Positions 46,809 to 56,859 of a stretch of 64,000 nt of DNA are shown here, one piece after another. The DNA comes from an uncultured Roseovarius sp. Its GTDB lineage: Bacteria > Pseudomonadota > Alphaproteobacteria > Rhodobacterales > Rhodobacteraceae. The notes below the pieces were generated by a model. That model saw only the letters and a list, made by a program, of their open reading frames with translations, was not told where the DNA came from and did not search any database. Both the position numbers and the translations under genes were made by a program. Position 1 is the stretch's first letter. Each line of letters starts with the position of its first letter. The stretch covers positions 62,001-126,000 of the forward strand of contig NZ_CANLER010000006.1 in assembly GCF_947489715.1 (NCBI RefSeq), in the 5' to 3' direction.

Positions 46809-46992
46809 CAGCCTTCAATTGACAGCGCTCGATCTGACGACGTGTCAAATTCCTTTTCAACTGGAAAAGCATGCATAGCGACCCAGACAGCGGTTTGACT
46901 ATTCTGATGCATGGTTGAGAATGTTTGGCGTGTAATCCGCAGAGCCGAAAAAAGCGAAGGCACAAACGTTCATTTACGCCAACAAGCTGCTT

Positions 46993-47739
46993 TCAAACGA
47001 CTGAAGCCTCAAGCAGGGACCTAGAATAGGGATGCTGCGCTTGCATATTACGCAAAGCAGTAACGGTCAAAGTTTCCACGATTTCACCATCTTTCATCAC
47101 TGCAAGGCGGTCGCACATATGGCTGATCACGGGCAAGTCATGAGATACCATGAGATATGTCAGCTTGTGCTCTTCGCGCAGATCGGTGAGAAGGTTCAGG
47201 ATTTCCGCTTGAACCGACACGTCCAGAGCCGAGGTTGGTTCGTCCAGCAACAGAATGTCCGGCTCGCCAGCCAATGCGCGGGCAATTGCCACGCGCTGAC
47301 GTTGTCCACCCGAAAGCTGATGGGGATAGCGGAAGCGAAATTTGCCGCCAAGACCGACATCATCCAGCAACTGACTGACACGCCGGTCTATCCCCTTGAA
47401 GCCGCTCAGATTGAGGGCCTCGCTTAGCACCTGGTCGACGGTATGGCGGGGATGAAGCGAAGCGTAGGGATCCTGGAACACCATCTGCACGCGCTTATAG
47501 AACTCGCGATCGCGTTTCCGGGGCGACAGTGGCTGGCCCTCGATCTCGATTATGCCCGACCAGTTTTGCGCCAGACCAGTGATCGCCCTGAGGATTGTCG
47601 ATTTTCCCGAGCCGCTTTCGCCCACAAGCCCAAAGCTTTCACCCGGCGCCACCATGAACGAGGCGTTCCGCACTGCATGGACGAGGTCACGACCGTCACC
47701 ATACCAGACGTCCAAGCCGTTGACCGCAATCATGCTCAT
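46993..47739 (-). CDS. Dipeptide/oligopeptide ABC transporter ATPase (DppF-like)
   Basis: A 248-residue cytosolic ATPase. Walker A is GESGSGKST, the signature LSGGQRQRVAIARAL and Walker B LLLDEPTSALDVS. It is shorter than full DppF proteins because the C-terminal oligopeptide extension is reduced. Last gene of the peptide transport operon; its start overlaps the dppD-like gene (ATGA). Confidence 0.93.
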   Translation of the reverse strand: MSMIAVNGLDVWYGDGRDLVHAVRNASFMVAPGESFGLVGESGSGKSTILRAITGLAQNWSGIIEIEGQPLSPRKRDREFYKRVQMVFQDPYASLHPRHTVDQVLSEALNLSGFKGIDRRVSQLLDDVGLGGKFRFRYPHQLSGGQRQRVAIARALAGEPDILLLDEPTSALDVSVQAEILNLLTDLREEHKLTYLMVSHDLPVISHMCDRLAVMKDGEIVETLTVTALRNMQAQHPYSRSLLEASVV

Positions 47740-48590
47740 GCGTGGCCCTTCTCGCTTGGTGCATCGGCCCAGGACGGATCCCGTTTCAGCACATCAAGAT
47801 GTTTCCGGGGTTGGTCGAAACGCGGCAGCGAATTCAGCAACCCCCGGGTATAGGGGTGCGTGGCTTCGTGCAGTTTGTTCGCGGAGCAGGTTTCGACAAT
47901 GCGCCCGGCATACATGATCAATACCCGGTCGCAGAATTCGGCGACGAGGTTGAGGTCATGGCTGATGAAGATCAGCCCCATGCCGCGGTCTTTCACCAGC
48001 TTGTCCATGATGTCCAGCACCTGCCGCTGAACCGTGACATCCAGCGCCGATGTGGGCTCATCCGCGATCAGTATCTGTGGATTGGGGATCAGCATCATGG
48101 CGATCATGATCCGTTGCCCCATACCACCCGACATTTCGTGCGGATAGGCGCGCATCACCCGTTCGGGATCGCGAATGGAAACATCGGTCAGCATTTCGAC
48201 CGACTTCTTCCAGGCCTCAGCCCTGGAGACGCGATTATGCACCAGATAGGCTTCCATGATCTGATCGCCGATGCGCATGACCGGGTTGAGTGAAAACTTC
48301 GGGTCCTGCATGACCATCGAAATCTTCTCGCCGCGGATGTCGCGCATTTCCTTTTCGGTCAGGTCCAGCAGGTTGCGGCCTTCAAGGGTGATATGATCCG
48401 CCTCAACGATGCCGGGCGGGCGTATTAGCCGCAGAATGGCGCGACCGGTCATTGACTTGCCCGAGCCGCTTTCGCCGACGATGCCCAACCGCTCGCGGCC
48501 CAGCGAAAAGGACACACCGCGCACCGCTTCGAAAAGCCCCTGGCGGGTGGGGAACTTGACCCAGAGGTCGCTGACATCAAGCAGGGTCAT
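47736..48590 (-). CDS. Dipeptide/oligopeptide ABC transporter ATPase (DppD-like)
   Basis: A 284-residue ATPase with GESGSGKSM in Walker A (Met replaces the usual Thr), HEMSGGMGQRIMIAMML as signature and ILIADEPTSALDVT as Walker B. The C-terminal region HPYTRGLLNSLPRFDQ is typical of oligopeptide-type subunits. It pairs with the DppF-like subunit; genes overlap by 4 bases at both ends. Confidence 0.93.
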   Translation of the reverse strand: MTLLDVSDLWVKFPTRQGLFEAVRGVSFSLGRERLGIVGESGSGKSMTGRAILRLIRPPGIVEADHITLEGRNLLDLTEKEMRDIRGEKISMVMQDPKFSLNPVMRIGDQIMEAYLVHNRVSRAEAWKKSVEMLTDVSIRDPERVMRAYPHEMSGGMGQRIMIAMMLIPNPQILIADEPTSALDVTVQRQVLDIMDKLVKDRGMGLIFISHDLNLVAEFCDRVLIMYAGRIVETCSANKLHEATHPYTRGLLNSLPRFDQPRKHLDVLKRDPSWADAPSEKGHA

Positions 48591-49498
48591 TGGTTGCTGC
48601 CCTTCGGATCAAGCACATCGCGCAACCCGTCGCCCAGCAGGTTGAAGGCGAGGGAAACGGTGAAAATCGCCAGCCCCGGCACCGTGGCGACCCACCAGTG
48701 ATCAAGGATAAAGCGGCGTCCCCCCGATATCATCGCCCCCCATTCCGGGCTGGGCGGTTGCGCGCCAAGGCCCAGGAACCCCAGTCCAGCAGCGGCAAGG
48801 ATAATACCGGCCATATCCAGCGTCACCCGTACGATCAGCGACGAGATGCAAAGCGGCCAGATATGTTTGGTGATGATCCGAATGGCCCCTGCCCCTTGCA
48901 GGCGAACCGCACTGATATAGTCGGATGACCGTATGGTCAGTGTCTCAGCCCGGGCGATCCGTGCGTAAGGCGGCCACGCGGTCAGCGAAATGGCCAGCAC
49001 CGCGTTTTCGATCCCTGCCCCCAGGGCCGCAACGAATGCCAGCGCCAGTACCAGTCGTGGGAAAGCCAGAAAAATGTCGGTGATCCGCATCAGCACGACA
49101 TCAGCCCATCCCCCCATATACCCCGACACGGTGCCGACCAGCAGCCCGGCAATCGGCGCGATCAGCGCCACAAGCGTAACGATATAAAGCGTGATGCGGC
49201 TACCATAGATCAGACGGCTGAGGATATCGCGGCCCAGACTGTCTGTGCCCAGTACGTGACCTTCCGTACCAAGGGGTTGCAGCCTATTCGCCAGATCCTG
49301 CGCGAATGGATCATGCGGCGCTACCAGTGGCGCGCAGAAGGCAATGAACAACAGAAAGACAAGAATGCCGAGGCCAAACATCGCCATGGTGTTTGACCGG
49401 AAGTTCAGCCACCCCTTGTAAAGGCTGGCAAAACGGGCCTGCCGGCGCGAGGTTGGCGCATCCGACAAAAGCCATTCACGGAGTGTCACGTCGCTCAT
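48587..49498 (-). CDS. Dipeptide ABC transporter permease (DppC-like)
   Basis: A 303-residue inner-membrane permease with about six helices. The cytosolic EAA loop follows RIARAETLTIRSSDYISAVR, and GTDSLGRDILSRLIYGSR is typical of DppC/OppC. It has an N-terminal cytosolic stretch before the first helix (MAMFGLGILVFLLFIAF). Overlaps both neighbours by 4 bases. Confidence 0.94.
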   Translation of the reverse strand: MSDVTLREWLLSDAPTSRRQARFASLYKGWLNFRSNTMAMFGLGILVFLLFIAFCAPLVAPHDPFAQDLANRLQPLGTEGHVLGTDSLGRDILSRLIYGSRITLYIVTLVALIAPIAGLLVGTVSGYMGGWADVVLMRITDIFLAFPRLVLALAFVAALGAGIENAVLAISLTAWPPYARIARAETLTIRSSDYISAVRLQGAGAIRIITKHIWPLCISSLIVRVTLDMAGIILAAAGLGFLGLGAQPPSPEWGAMISGGRRFILDHWWVATVPGLAIFTVSLAFNLLGDGLRDVLDPKGSNQ

Positions 49499-50553
49499 TT
49501 CGACCTCGGATCAAAGATGCGGTAGAGAAGGTCCGACAGGATGTTGAGGCAGATGAAGATCAGTCCGACAACCACGGTCCCGCCCAGAACGGCGTTCATA
49601 TCGGCGCTCAGCAGCGCCGTGGTGATATAGCTGCCGATACCGGGCCAAGAAAAGATGATCTCGGTCAGGACGGAGCCTTCAAGCAGATTGGCATAGCTAA
49701 GCGCAATCACCGTGATCAGTTGCACCCTAATGTTGCGAAAGGCATGACGCCAGATCACAGCGCGCTCGGACATGCCCTTGACCCGGGCGGTGATGATGTA
49801 TTCGGCACTCATCTGTTCCAGAATGAACGAGCGCGTCATGCGGCTGATATAAGCCATCGAATAATATCCCAGCAGCGAAGCGGGCAGGATCAGATGGCTG
49901 AAAGCATTGCGGAACACATCCCAATGTCCCGAAATGGCACTGTCTATCAGGATCATGCCGGTGCGGGTTGGCACGATATCCTGATAGAAAATATCAAGGC
50001 GGCCCGGCCCGCCGACCCAGCCCAGGATGCCATAAAAGATCAAAAGCCCCATGAGGCCCAGCCAGAAGATCGGCATCGAATAGCCTACAAGAGCGACGAC
50101 ACGAGCAATCTGGTCGATCCAGGAACCGCGCCGCACCCCGGCAATCACGCCCAGGGGAACGCCAACCAAAACACCAAAGATCGTGCCCAGCGTGGCCAGT
50201 TCCAGTGTGGCCGGAAAGACGCGGGCAATATCCTCGGACACGGGTCGCGCATTCAGCAGCGACATGCCGAAATCGCCCCGCACGACATCGCTTATGTAAT
50301 AGAAGAACTGCACGATTATAGGCCGGTCCAGCCCAAGCTGTTCGTAGACCGCATCGTAGGTTTCCTTTGACGCCCGTTCCCCGACGATGGCGAGAACCGG
50401 GTCGATCGGCATGACCCGCCCGATGATGAAGGTCACCAGCAAAAGGCCCAACATCGTGACCGCAACGGAAAGCAGGCTGCTGCCCGCTGTCTTCAGGAAA
50501 GGTGCGAAGGACGCGCGCTTGCGCCCTTCGCGTTTGCTTTCGGCCAGAGCCAT
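49495..50553 (-). CDS. Dipeptide ABC transporter permease (DppB-like)
   Basis: A 352-residue permease with about six helices. Family segments are VVRGDFGMSLLNARPV, LGVPLGVIAGVRRGSW and the EAA loop at MSAEYIITARVKGMSERAVIWRHAFRN. Its ATG directly follows the substrate-binding protein stop (TAGATG). Forms the membrane channel with the DppC-like subunit. Confidence 0.94.
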   Translation of the reverse strand: MALAESKREGRKRASFAPFLKTAGSSLLSVAVTMLGLLLVTFIIGRVMPIDPVLAIVGERASKETYDAVYEQLGLDRPIIVQFFYYISDVVRGDFGMSLLNARPVSEDIARVFPATLELATLGTIFGVLVGVPLGVIAGVRRGSWIDQIARVVALVGYSMPIFWLGLMGLLIFYGILGWVGGPGRLDIFYQDIVPTRTGMILIDSAISGHWDVFRNAFSHLILPASLLGYYSMAYISRMTRSFILEQMSAEYIITARVKGMSERAVIWRHAFRNIRVQLITVIALSYANLLEGSVLTEIIFSWPGIGSYITTALLSADMNAVLGGTVVVGLIFICLNILSDLLYRIFDPRSK

Positions 50554-52155
50554 CTACTTTGTGACCGGCCAGTAGGATACGGCCGTGGTCGCACCACCCA
50601 GGTTGAGGTTCTGGACATTGTCGCGCATCGCGGCCTGTTCGATCTTCTGGAACATCACCACGAAGGGCGAAGTTTCGCGGAACTGGGCCTGAATGTCAGC
50701 ATACATAGCCGCGCGCTTGTCCCGATCATTCTCGACCACGGCAGCGGCGGTTTTCTCGGTCAGCCCACCGGTATCCCAGGAGTTCCGCCAGGCCAGCAGA
50801 CCAGTGGCTTGCGCCGCGTCGGAATTATCGGGGTTATAGGTGAACGTGCCCGCGTTGGTGTGCGGATCAGGATAATCCGGGCCCCAGGCGCCGACATAGA
50901 CATCCAGTTCACGCGACCGGTACCGGGCTAGGATCTGCTTGGCAGTGCCCACGGTGATATTCAGCTTGATACCAACCTGCGCCAGCGCGTTCTGGAAGGT
51001 CTGGGCGATCTCAATACGCTCCTGTGCTTCGCGTACACCGGCCTCAAGCTCGATCCCCTCGGGAAAACCTGCCGCGGCCAGCAATTCCTTGGCTTTTTCG
51101 ACGTTCATGCTGAACGGATTTTCATCCACCGCACCAAGAAAGGTCTTGGGCAGGAAATTCTGATGCGTGACATATTGCCCGTTGAGGAAACTGTTTTGCA
51201 TCCCCTCGTAATCCACCAGATATTTCATCGCCTGCCGCACCTCGGGCTTGGAAAGCTCGGGGTGTTTCTGATTGAACGAAAGATACATCAGGCGGCCACG
51301 CAATTCGTCATAGATCTTGACACCCTCTGCCTCGCGCGCACCGGCAATGTCCTCGGGGTTGAGGTTACGGGCCACATCGATGTCGCCACGCTCCAGCAGC
51401 AAGCGCTGGCTGGCGCTTTCCGCGACATGCCGTACGATCACGCGCTCCATCGCGGGCGCACCCAGATAATAGTCAGGGTTCGATTGCAGCGTCACACTTT
51501 CATTGGGCTTCCAGCTGACCAGAGAATAGGCGCCCGACCCTGCGGTGTTGGTCTTGAGCCAGGTGTTGCCCATGTCGCCATCGGCCTCGTTGGCCATGAC
51601 AGTCTGCATGTCGACGATACCGCCAATGGTCGAGGTCAGGCAGTTCAGGACGAAAGAGAGCGCATAGGGCTTGTCGGTGGTGATCGTGACCGTGTTGCCA
51701 TCGATCTTGATCGTGTCGCCCACATTCTCCTCGTTAAATCCAAACTGGGTCAGGATGAACGCAGGTGTCTTGTTCAGGATAACCGCGCGGCGCAGCGAAA
51801 ATTCCACATCCGCCGCCGTGATCGGGTTGCCCGAATGGAATTTCAGCCCCTCGCGGATGGTAAAGGTGATCGACTTGCCATCATCGCTGACCGTCCAGCT
51901 TTCGGCAATCTCGGGCTGGTAGCCCGCCTCAAGATCGGCAGGATCGAAATTCACCAGTTTCATATAGACATTGCGGCTGACGTCAGAGCCCGCGAATTCA
52001 AAGCTTTCCGCCGGATCCAGCGTGGTGATGTCGTCGATCCTGTTGGCAATCACCAGCATGTTGGGGGGCGTTTCGGCCTGCGCCATTGGCACCGCCGTAA
52101 CCGCGACCGCAAGCCCAAGGGCCGCGCCGGTCAATAATTTGGTCAGGACATTCAT
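50554..52155 (-). CDS. Dipeptide/oligopeptide ABC transporter substrate-binding protein
   Basis: A 533-residue periplasmic protein of the SBP_bac_5 family with signal peptide (GAALGLAVAVTAVPMAQA). Family segments include TLDPAESFEFAGSDVSRNVY, WTVSDDGKSITFTIREGLKFH and GAWGPDYPDPHTNAGTF. The last is common to peptide-type binding proteins. Ligand unknown; the upstream M19 dipeptidase suggests dipeptides. The dipeptidase gene ends 46 bases before it. Confidence 0.93.
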   Translation of the reverse strand: MNVLTKLLTGAALGLAVAVTAVPMAQAETPPNMLVIANRIDDITTLDPAESFEFAGSDVSRNVYMKLVNFDPADLEAGYQPEIAESWTVSDDGKSITFTIREGLKFHSGNPITAADVEFSLRRAVILNKTPAFILTQFGFNEENVGDTIKIDGNTVTITTDKPYALSFVLNCLTSTIGGIVDMQTVMANEADGDMGNTWLKTNTAGSGAYSLVSWKPNESVTLQSNPDYYLGAPAMERVIVRHVAESASQRLLLERGDIDVARNLNPEDIAGAREAEGVKIYDELRGRLMYLSFNQKHPELSKPEVRQAMKYLVDYEGMQNSFLNGQYVTHQNFLPKTFLGAVDENPFSMNVEKAKELLAAAGFPEGIELEAGVREAQERIEIAQTFQNALAQVGIKLNITVGTAKQILARYRSRELDVYVGAWGPDYPDPHTNAGTFTYNPDNSDAAQATGLLAWRNSWDTGGLTEKTAAAVVENDRDKRAAMYADIQAQFRETSPFVVMFQKIEQAAMRDNVQNLNLGGATTAVSYWPVTK

Positions 52156-52201
52156 CTTTTTTCCTCTCCTCTTGTTAATTCAATTCCAGCCCGCTGATGC
52201 G

Positions 52202-53260
52202 TCAGGACCCCCAGGTCTTTTCCAGCACTCGCAGCCAGTTTTCGTGGCACAGTTTCCTGATGAGGGGTTCATCATATCCGTGCTCTGTCATTGCCTGTCT
52301 CAGTTTCGGCAGACCCGCCACTGTGGTCAGGTCTTCGGGGACAACCGCCCCGTCATAATCGGAGCCCAGCCCAACACGATCCTCGCCCAGCAAGGTCATC
52401 AGGTGATCGAGATGCCTGATAACCTGTGTCAGCGGGACATCCGCCAGCATCCGGCCGTCTTCGCGCAGGAACGCGACCGCAAAGTTCAGACCGACCATGC
52501 CGTCGCTTTCGGCAATCGCGCGCAACTGATCGTCGGTCAGGTTTCGCGAATGCGGGCAGAGCGCGTGAGCATTGGAATGCGTCGCCGCCAATGGCTTTTC
52601 GGAGTGGCGGGCCACATCCCAGAAGCCTGCCTCGTTCAGATGCGACAGGTCCAGCATGATGCCAAGTTCACCGCAGCGGCGCACAAACCGGACACCAAGA
52701 TCAGTCAAGCCATCGCCGATATCCGGCGTCGACGGAAAGCGGAACGGAACGCCATAACCAAAGTCGGTGTCGCGGCTCCAGACCGGCCCGATGGAGCGCA
52801 GCCCGGCCGCATAAAGAACATCAAGCGCATGCAGATCGGGGTCAATCGCCTCGCCCCCCTCGATGTGAAAAATCGCGGCGATCTTGCCCATGTCGATTGC
52901 CTTGCGGATATCAGCCACGGTGCGACAGATGGTCAAAGCGCCAAGCCGCTCAAGCTCATACAGAATCGCGGATTGGGCAAGCGCGACTAGCAGAGCCTCT
53001 TTAAGTTCGATGGGCGCGGGCAAAGGCAGGTCATAGGATGCCTTTGTCATCTCTTCATATTTGTCGTCCAGATCAGTCGGCGACGGGACATAAACGGCAA
53101 AGAAACCGCCTGCAAAACCACCCTTTTGCGCCTTGGGCAGATCGATGGCACCATCGCGGCCCTCGATGAAACTGCGCGCCTGGCCTACGCCACCCGCACG
53201 AAAAAGCTTGGACAAAACATCGTTGTGACCGTCAAAGATGACAGGCTCGACGCACGCCAT
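52202..53260 (-). CDS. Membrane-dipeptidase-family (M19) peptidase, cytosolic
   Basis: A 352-residue zinc peptidase of family M19. Metal-site segments are DGHNDVLSKL, HIEGGEAIDPD, MLDLSHLNEAGFWDV, ATHSNAHALCPHSRNLTDDQ and GLGSDYDGA. M19 enzymes cleave dipeptides and tolerate D-amino acids at the second position. There is no signal peptide, so it should act on dipeptides brought in by the downstream Dpp-like transporter. ATG 53260 is chosen at the family N-terminus; the frame extends to 53317. First gene of the peptide uptake operon. Confidence 0.93.
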   Translation of the reverse strand: MACVEPVIFDGHNDVLSKLFRAGGVGQARSFIEGRDGAIDLPKAQKGGFAGGFFAVYVPSPTDLDDKYEEMTKASYDLPLPAPIELKEALLVALAQSAILYELERLGALTICRTVADIRKAIDMGKIAAIFHIEGGEAIDPDLHALDVLYAAGLRSIGPVWSRDTDFGYGVPFRFPSTPDIGDGLTDLGVRFVRRCGELGIMLDLSHLNEAGFWDVARHSEKPLAATHSNAHALCPHSRNLTDDQLRAIAESDGMVGLNFAVAFLREDGRMLADVPLTQVIRHLDHLMTLLGEDRVGLGSDYDGAVVPEDLTTVAGLPKLRQAMTEHGYDEPLIRKLCHENWLRVLEKTWGS

Positions 53261-53477
53261 ATAGCGGCCCCTCGACAATTCAAGAACAGGTGTGACGATA
53301 GCACTATGCCCGCGCAAGCCAAGTCGAAAAGTAAACGGGAAGATGTTGGAGTTGCCGGACTTTCAACTCCAGGCATCACAGGCACCCAGAAATCCCTGCT
53401 ACTTACCAGCCAACATAACGTCTGAACAAAGCTGCGCGACCGATGAAATTGCCTGATCGACATCATTGCAACGGGTT

Positions 53478-54251
53478 TCAGTAATGAGAGACATATCCGC
53501 CATCGACAGCCAGTACCTGGCCCGTGACATAGGATGCCGCAGGAGAGGCAAGGAAGAGCACGGCCGGCGCCAACTCTGCCGGTTCACCCCAACGCCCCAG
53601 CGACGTACTCAGCGCCAGCCGGTCTGCAATCGCGGGATCTGACGCGGCCTTCCGGTTCGGTTCTGTCTTGAAAAAACCAGGCGCCACGGCATTCACGTTG
53701 ATGCCCATTGGTCCAAGCTCGGCCGCCAAGGCGCGCGTAAGCCCGACAAGACCGGCCTTGGCTGTCGTGTAAGCCGCGTCGCCCGATTGCGCGATCAGGC
53801 CAGCGATGGATGCGATATTGACGATACGACCCTTAGAATTTTTAGAAATCATTGTCCCTGAAGCGCGCTGCGCCAAAAGAAATGGCGCGACAAGATCTAC
53901 GTCCAGAAGGTTCCGCACATCCTCACGGTTGAAATCAACAAATGCGCGACGGTCGCGCTGGCCCACGTTATTGACCAATATATCTAACCCGCCACCGGTC
54001 GCCTCGATCTTATTGAATGCTGCCTCAATCTCATTTTCATTGGCGACGTCAAAGGCTAATGCCCTCGCCTCGCCCCCCTCTTCTGCAATGCGTTCAACCG
54101 TGGCCTGCACAGTGTCGAAAGTTCTCCCATTCACCCAAACCGTTGCCCCTGCCTCGGCAAAAAGGCGTGCAATCTCAAACCCCAGACCGCTGGTGCTGCC
54201 CGTCACCAACGCATGCTGTCCTGCTAGGGAAAATGGTCCGAAATTCTGCAT
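53478..54251 (-). CDS. SDR-family oxidoreductase (gluconate 5-dehydrogenase-like)
   Basis: A 257-residue short-chain dehydrogenase. The cofactor motif is ALVTGSTSGLGFEIA, the active site is NIASIAGLIAQSGDAAYTTAK (Ser, Tyr-x3-Lys), and LDILVNNVGQRDRR and VLAVDGGYVSHY are present. Similar enzymes act on gluconate, 2-deoxygluconate or related polyols. No sugar transporter or kinase is adjacent. ATG 54251 opens MQNFGPFSLAG; the longer frame to 54485 has no domain content. A gap of 217 bases separates it from the dipeptidase gene. Confidence 0.9.
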   Translation of the reverse strand: MQNFGPFSLAGQHALVTGSTSGLGFEIARLFAEAGATVWVNGRTFDTVQATVERIAEEGGEARALAFDVANENEIEAAFNKIEATGGGLDILVNNVGQRDRRAFVDFNREDVRNLLDVDLVAPFLLAQRASGTMISKNSKGRIVNIASIAGLIAQSGDAAYTTAKAGLVGLTRALAAELGPMGINVNAVAPGFFKTEPNRKAASDPAIADRLALSTSLGRWGEPAELAPAVLFLASPAASYVTGQVLAVDGGYVSHY

Positions 54252-54622
54252 GATGTAACTCCCGAGAGGAACGGTGTGTTCGATTGTCAACTCGCATCGT
54301 ATGACATCGCAATCTGCGCCGATTTCGTAAAGCAGGAGCGGTTTTCCCGACAACCCAAGCGCTGCCTTACCACACGATCGCCTAGGTCGATGCTTGTACG
54401 GTTCGTTATATCTGCACAACCGAAAGTACAAAGCAAACAAGGGAAACCGCAATTCCAAAACTGAAAACAATCGTCTTACCCGCATTCAGAAACTATACAT
54501 TCACAATAGCATGATCTATGGAGCGCGCTTGTGCTTGCCAGATGCCTTTGCGCCACCGCATGCGGACGCAGGGTTTGGTGTTAGATCAACAAGCCGCACC
54601 TGAATAGAAAAGAACCATCATC
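54252..54622. other. Divergent promoter region, SDR gene and RNA helicase gene
   Basis: 371 bases between divergent starts. I see no ORF, RNA gene or clear palindrome. The helicase side probably has a long untranslated leader, which is common for cold-induced DEAD-box helicase mRNAs, but nothing in the sequence proves it. Confidence 0.4.
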
Positions 54623-56590
54623 GTGAAAAAAGCTCTCCAAGACGCTCTAGAAGAGCGCGGCTACGCAGCCCTTACGCCTGTGCAGCAAGCTGTATTGGAT
54701 CCCGATATGGAAGGGCTCGACTTGCTGGTTTCTGCCCAGACGGGCTCGGGCAAAACACTTGGATTCGGATTAGCGATTGCGCCGACCTTGCTGGGTGACG
54801 ATGAAATGTTCCAATCGGCAGACGCACCCCTTGCACTGGTGATCGCACCAACCAGAGAATTGGCATTGCAGGTAAAGCGCGAGCTAAGCTGGCTTTATGC
54901 TAAGGCCGGTTCTATTGTGACATCCTGCGTCGGAGGCATGGATATGCGTGACGAGCGTCGCGCCCTAGGGCGCGGTGCGCATATCGTCGTTGCCACACCT
55001 GGGCGATTGCGCGACCACATCATGCGCGGGTCGATCAACCTAAGCAACCTGCGCGCCGTGGTTCTGGATGAAGCGGACGAGATGCTTGATCTCGGGTTTC
55101 GCGAAGATCTTGAATTTATCCTTGGCGAAGCACCGCAAGATCGTCAGACACTACTATTTTCGGCGACGGTTCCTAAAGCGATTACAGGGCTTGCGAAAAA
55201 CTACCAAAAGGATGCCATCCGCATTGTCGCCAAATCCGAGCAGATGCAACATGCGGATATCACCTATCAGGCAATGATGGTGTCGGAACGTGATACCGAA
55301 AACGCTGTGATCAACACTTTGCGGTTTTTTGAGGCACCAAATGCCATTGTGTTCGGAAATACGCGCGCGATGGTCAATCGACTAACAACCCGACTTTCCA
55401 ATCGCGGATTTCAGGTTGTTGCGCTATCCGGAGAGTTGTCACAATCCGAACGCACGAATGCATTGCAGTCGATGCGTGATGGGCGAGCACGGGTTTGCGT
55501 CGCTACAGATGTCGCCGCCCGCGGCATTGATCTGCCAAACTTGGATCTGGTGATCCATGCAGAACTGCCATCGAACCACGAAACGCTGCTGCATCGATCT
55601 GGGCGCACGGGGCGCGCCGGGCGCAAAGGTGTCAGCGCCTTGGTCGTAACAAAGAAGTCGCGCAAAAAAGCAGAACGTATTCTGAATATGGCCAAGCTGA
55701 AGGCGGATTGGACCAACGCGCCCTCTGCCGAAGCGGTAAAGGCTCGCGACGAAGATCGTATGTTGGCGGATTCGAACTGGCAGGCCATGACAACCGAGAC
55801 CGAAATCGAAACCGTCGATAAGCTGGTGTCGAATTTCACGCCGCAACAGCTCGCTACCGCCTATTTACGTCTCTATCGTGCGGGCCATTCATCGCCAGAG
55901 GAATTGTCGGATGTTGACGCACAACCAACTCCGCGTGCCGAATTTGGCCCCAGCACATGGTTCTCTATATCTGGTGGGCGAGACGCTGGCGCTGAGCCTC
56001 GACGCCTATTACCCTTGCTGTGCAAGGCCGGCGATCTGACCAAAGACGATATCGGCGCAATTCGAATTCAGCAGGAACAGTCGTTCGTCCAAATATTGAA
56101 AACACGCCTTCCATCCTTCTTGGCTGCGGTCGGCCCGGAAATGACGCTTGAGGCTGGTACGACACTGAAACAGCTGTCCGAACCACCCGTTTTGGAACGT
56201 TCAAATCGTGGCGCCAAGACGCTACATCGCAAGGCTAATTCGAAGAAAACTTATCCGGCCAATGCGGCATCAACTCAGCCTATTGATTGGAATGACGAAC
56301 CGGCCCCTCGCACTAAAAAACCCAAACCGCTGACAAAATCAGAAAAGTCGAAAACCCGGAAAAACCCATCGGCCATTGAAAAACACAAGCAGGGTGGGAA
56401 AAAACCTGTCCAACCATTGAACGACGACGAAAGGCCCGTGCGCGCCGGAAAACCTCGTCATAAAGGCCCACCACCACCGGTTGGAAAACAATCAAGCAAA
56501 AAGAACAAAGCAAGGGCACTTGCGGCTTCGAAGAACACCGGGTCGGGAAAGCGAACCAAAAATACACGCCGCAAGCCTACAGAAAACTGA
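54623..56590 (+). CDS. DEAD-box ATP-dependent RNA helicase with basic C-terminal tail
   Basis: A 655-residue RNA helicase. Motifs in order: PVQQAVL (Q motif), SAQTGSGKT (I), APTRELALQ (Ia), TPGRLRDH (Ib), LDEADEMLD (II), FSATVPK (III), VFGNTRAMVNRL (IV), ATDVAARGIDLPNLDLVIH (V) and HRSGRTGRAGRKG (VI). A DbpA/CsdA-type RNA-binding domain appears at about 440-530 (TWFSISGGRDAGAEPRRLLP). The last ~120 residues are low complexity and very Lys/Arg/Pro-rich, probably an RNA-binding tail. Such enzymes unwind structured RNA in ribosome assembly or at low temperature. Stands alone, upstream of the thiamine operon. Confidence 0.93.
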   Translation: MKKALQDALEERGYAALTPVQQAVLDPDMEGLDLLVSAQTGSGKTLGFGLAIAPTLLGDDEMFQSADAPLALVIAPTRELALQVKRELSWLYAKAGSIVTSCVGGMDMRDERRALGRGAHIVVATPGRLRDHIMRGSINLSNLRAVVLDEADEMLDLGFREDLEFILGEAPQDRQTLLFSATVPKAITGLAKNYQKDAIRIVAKSEQMQHADITYQAMMVSERDTENAVINTLRFFEAPNAIVFGNTRAMVNRLTTRLSNRGFQVVALSGELSQSERTNALQSMRDGRARVCVATDVAARGIDLPNLDLVIHAELPSNHETLLHRSGRTGRAGRKGVSALVVTKKSRKKAERILNMAKLKADWTNAPSAEAVKARDEDRMLADSNWQAMTTETEIETVDKLVSNFTPQQLATAYLRLYRAGHSSPEELSDVDAQPTPRAEFGPSTWFSISGGRDAGAEPRRLLPLLCKAGDLTKDDIGAIRIQQEQSFVQILKTRLPSFLAAVGPEMTLEAGTTLKQLSEPPVLERSNRGAKTLHRKANSKKTYPANAASTQPIDWNDEPAPRTKKPKPLTKSEKSKTRKNPSAIEKHKQGGKKPVQPLNDDERPVRAGKPRHKGPPPPVGKQSSKKNKARALAASKNTGSGKRTKNTRRKPTEN

Positions 56591-56859
56591 CCACAATCAC
56601 AGGTTGCAGTTCGAGTTGGCGCTATCAATGATTTCCACCGGAATGGGCGCTGATCGAACTCCCTGACGAAGCTTTTTGTAGAAAATTCAAAAAATCTGTA
56701 CGGATCAAGATCAAAATTTATAGACACTTTTTATATAATATATCAAATACTTAAAATTGATCACATTCCAGACTACGTTCATTCAACAGCCTCACTCCAC
56801 CAAGTATGTCGGAATTTCCCGCTTGACCACCTGTCGCGACTTGATCTACCCGAAGTTTA
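56591..56859. promoter_or_regulatory. AT-rich promoter region of the thiamine operon
   Basis: 269 bases between the helicase stop and the TPP riboswitch. A very AT-rich block (about 56721-56765, TTTATATAATATATCAAATA) likely includes the thi promoter. No gene is seen. Exact promoter elements cannot be assigned with confidence. Confidence 0.4.

Noticed and set aside
51163..52990. Plus-strand frames of over 300 codons at 51163-52137 and 51971-52990
   Set aside because: They lie antisense to the substrate-binding protein and dipeptidase genes and show no domain or start signal.
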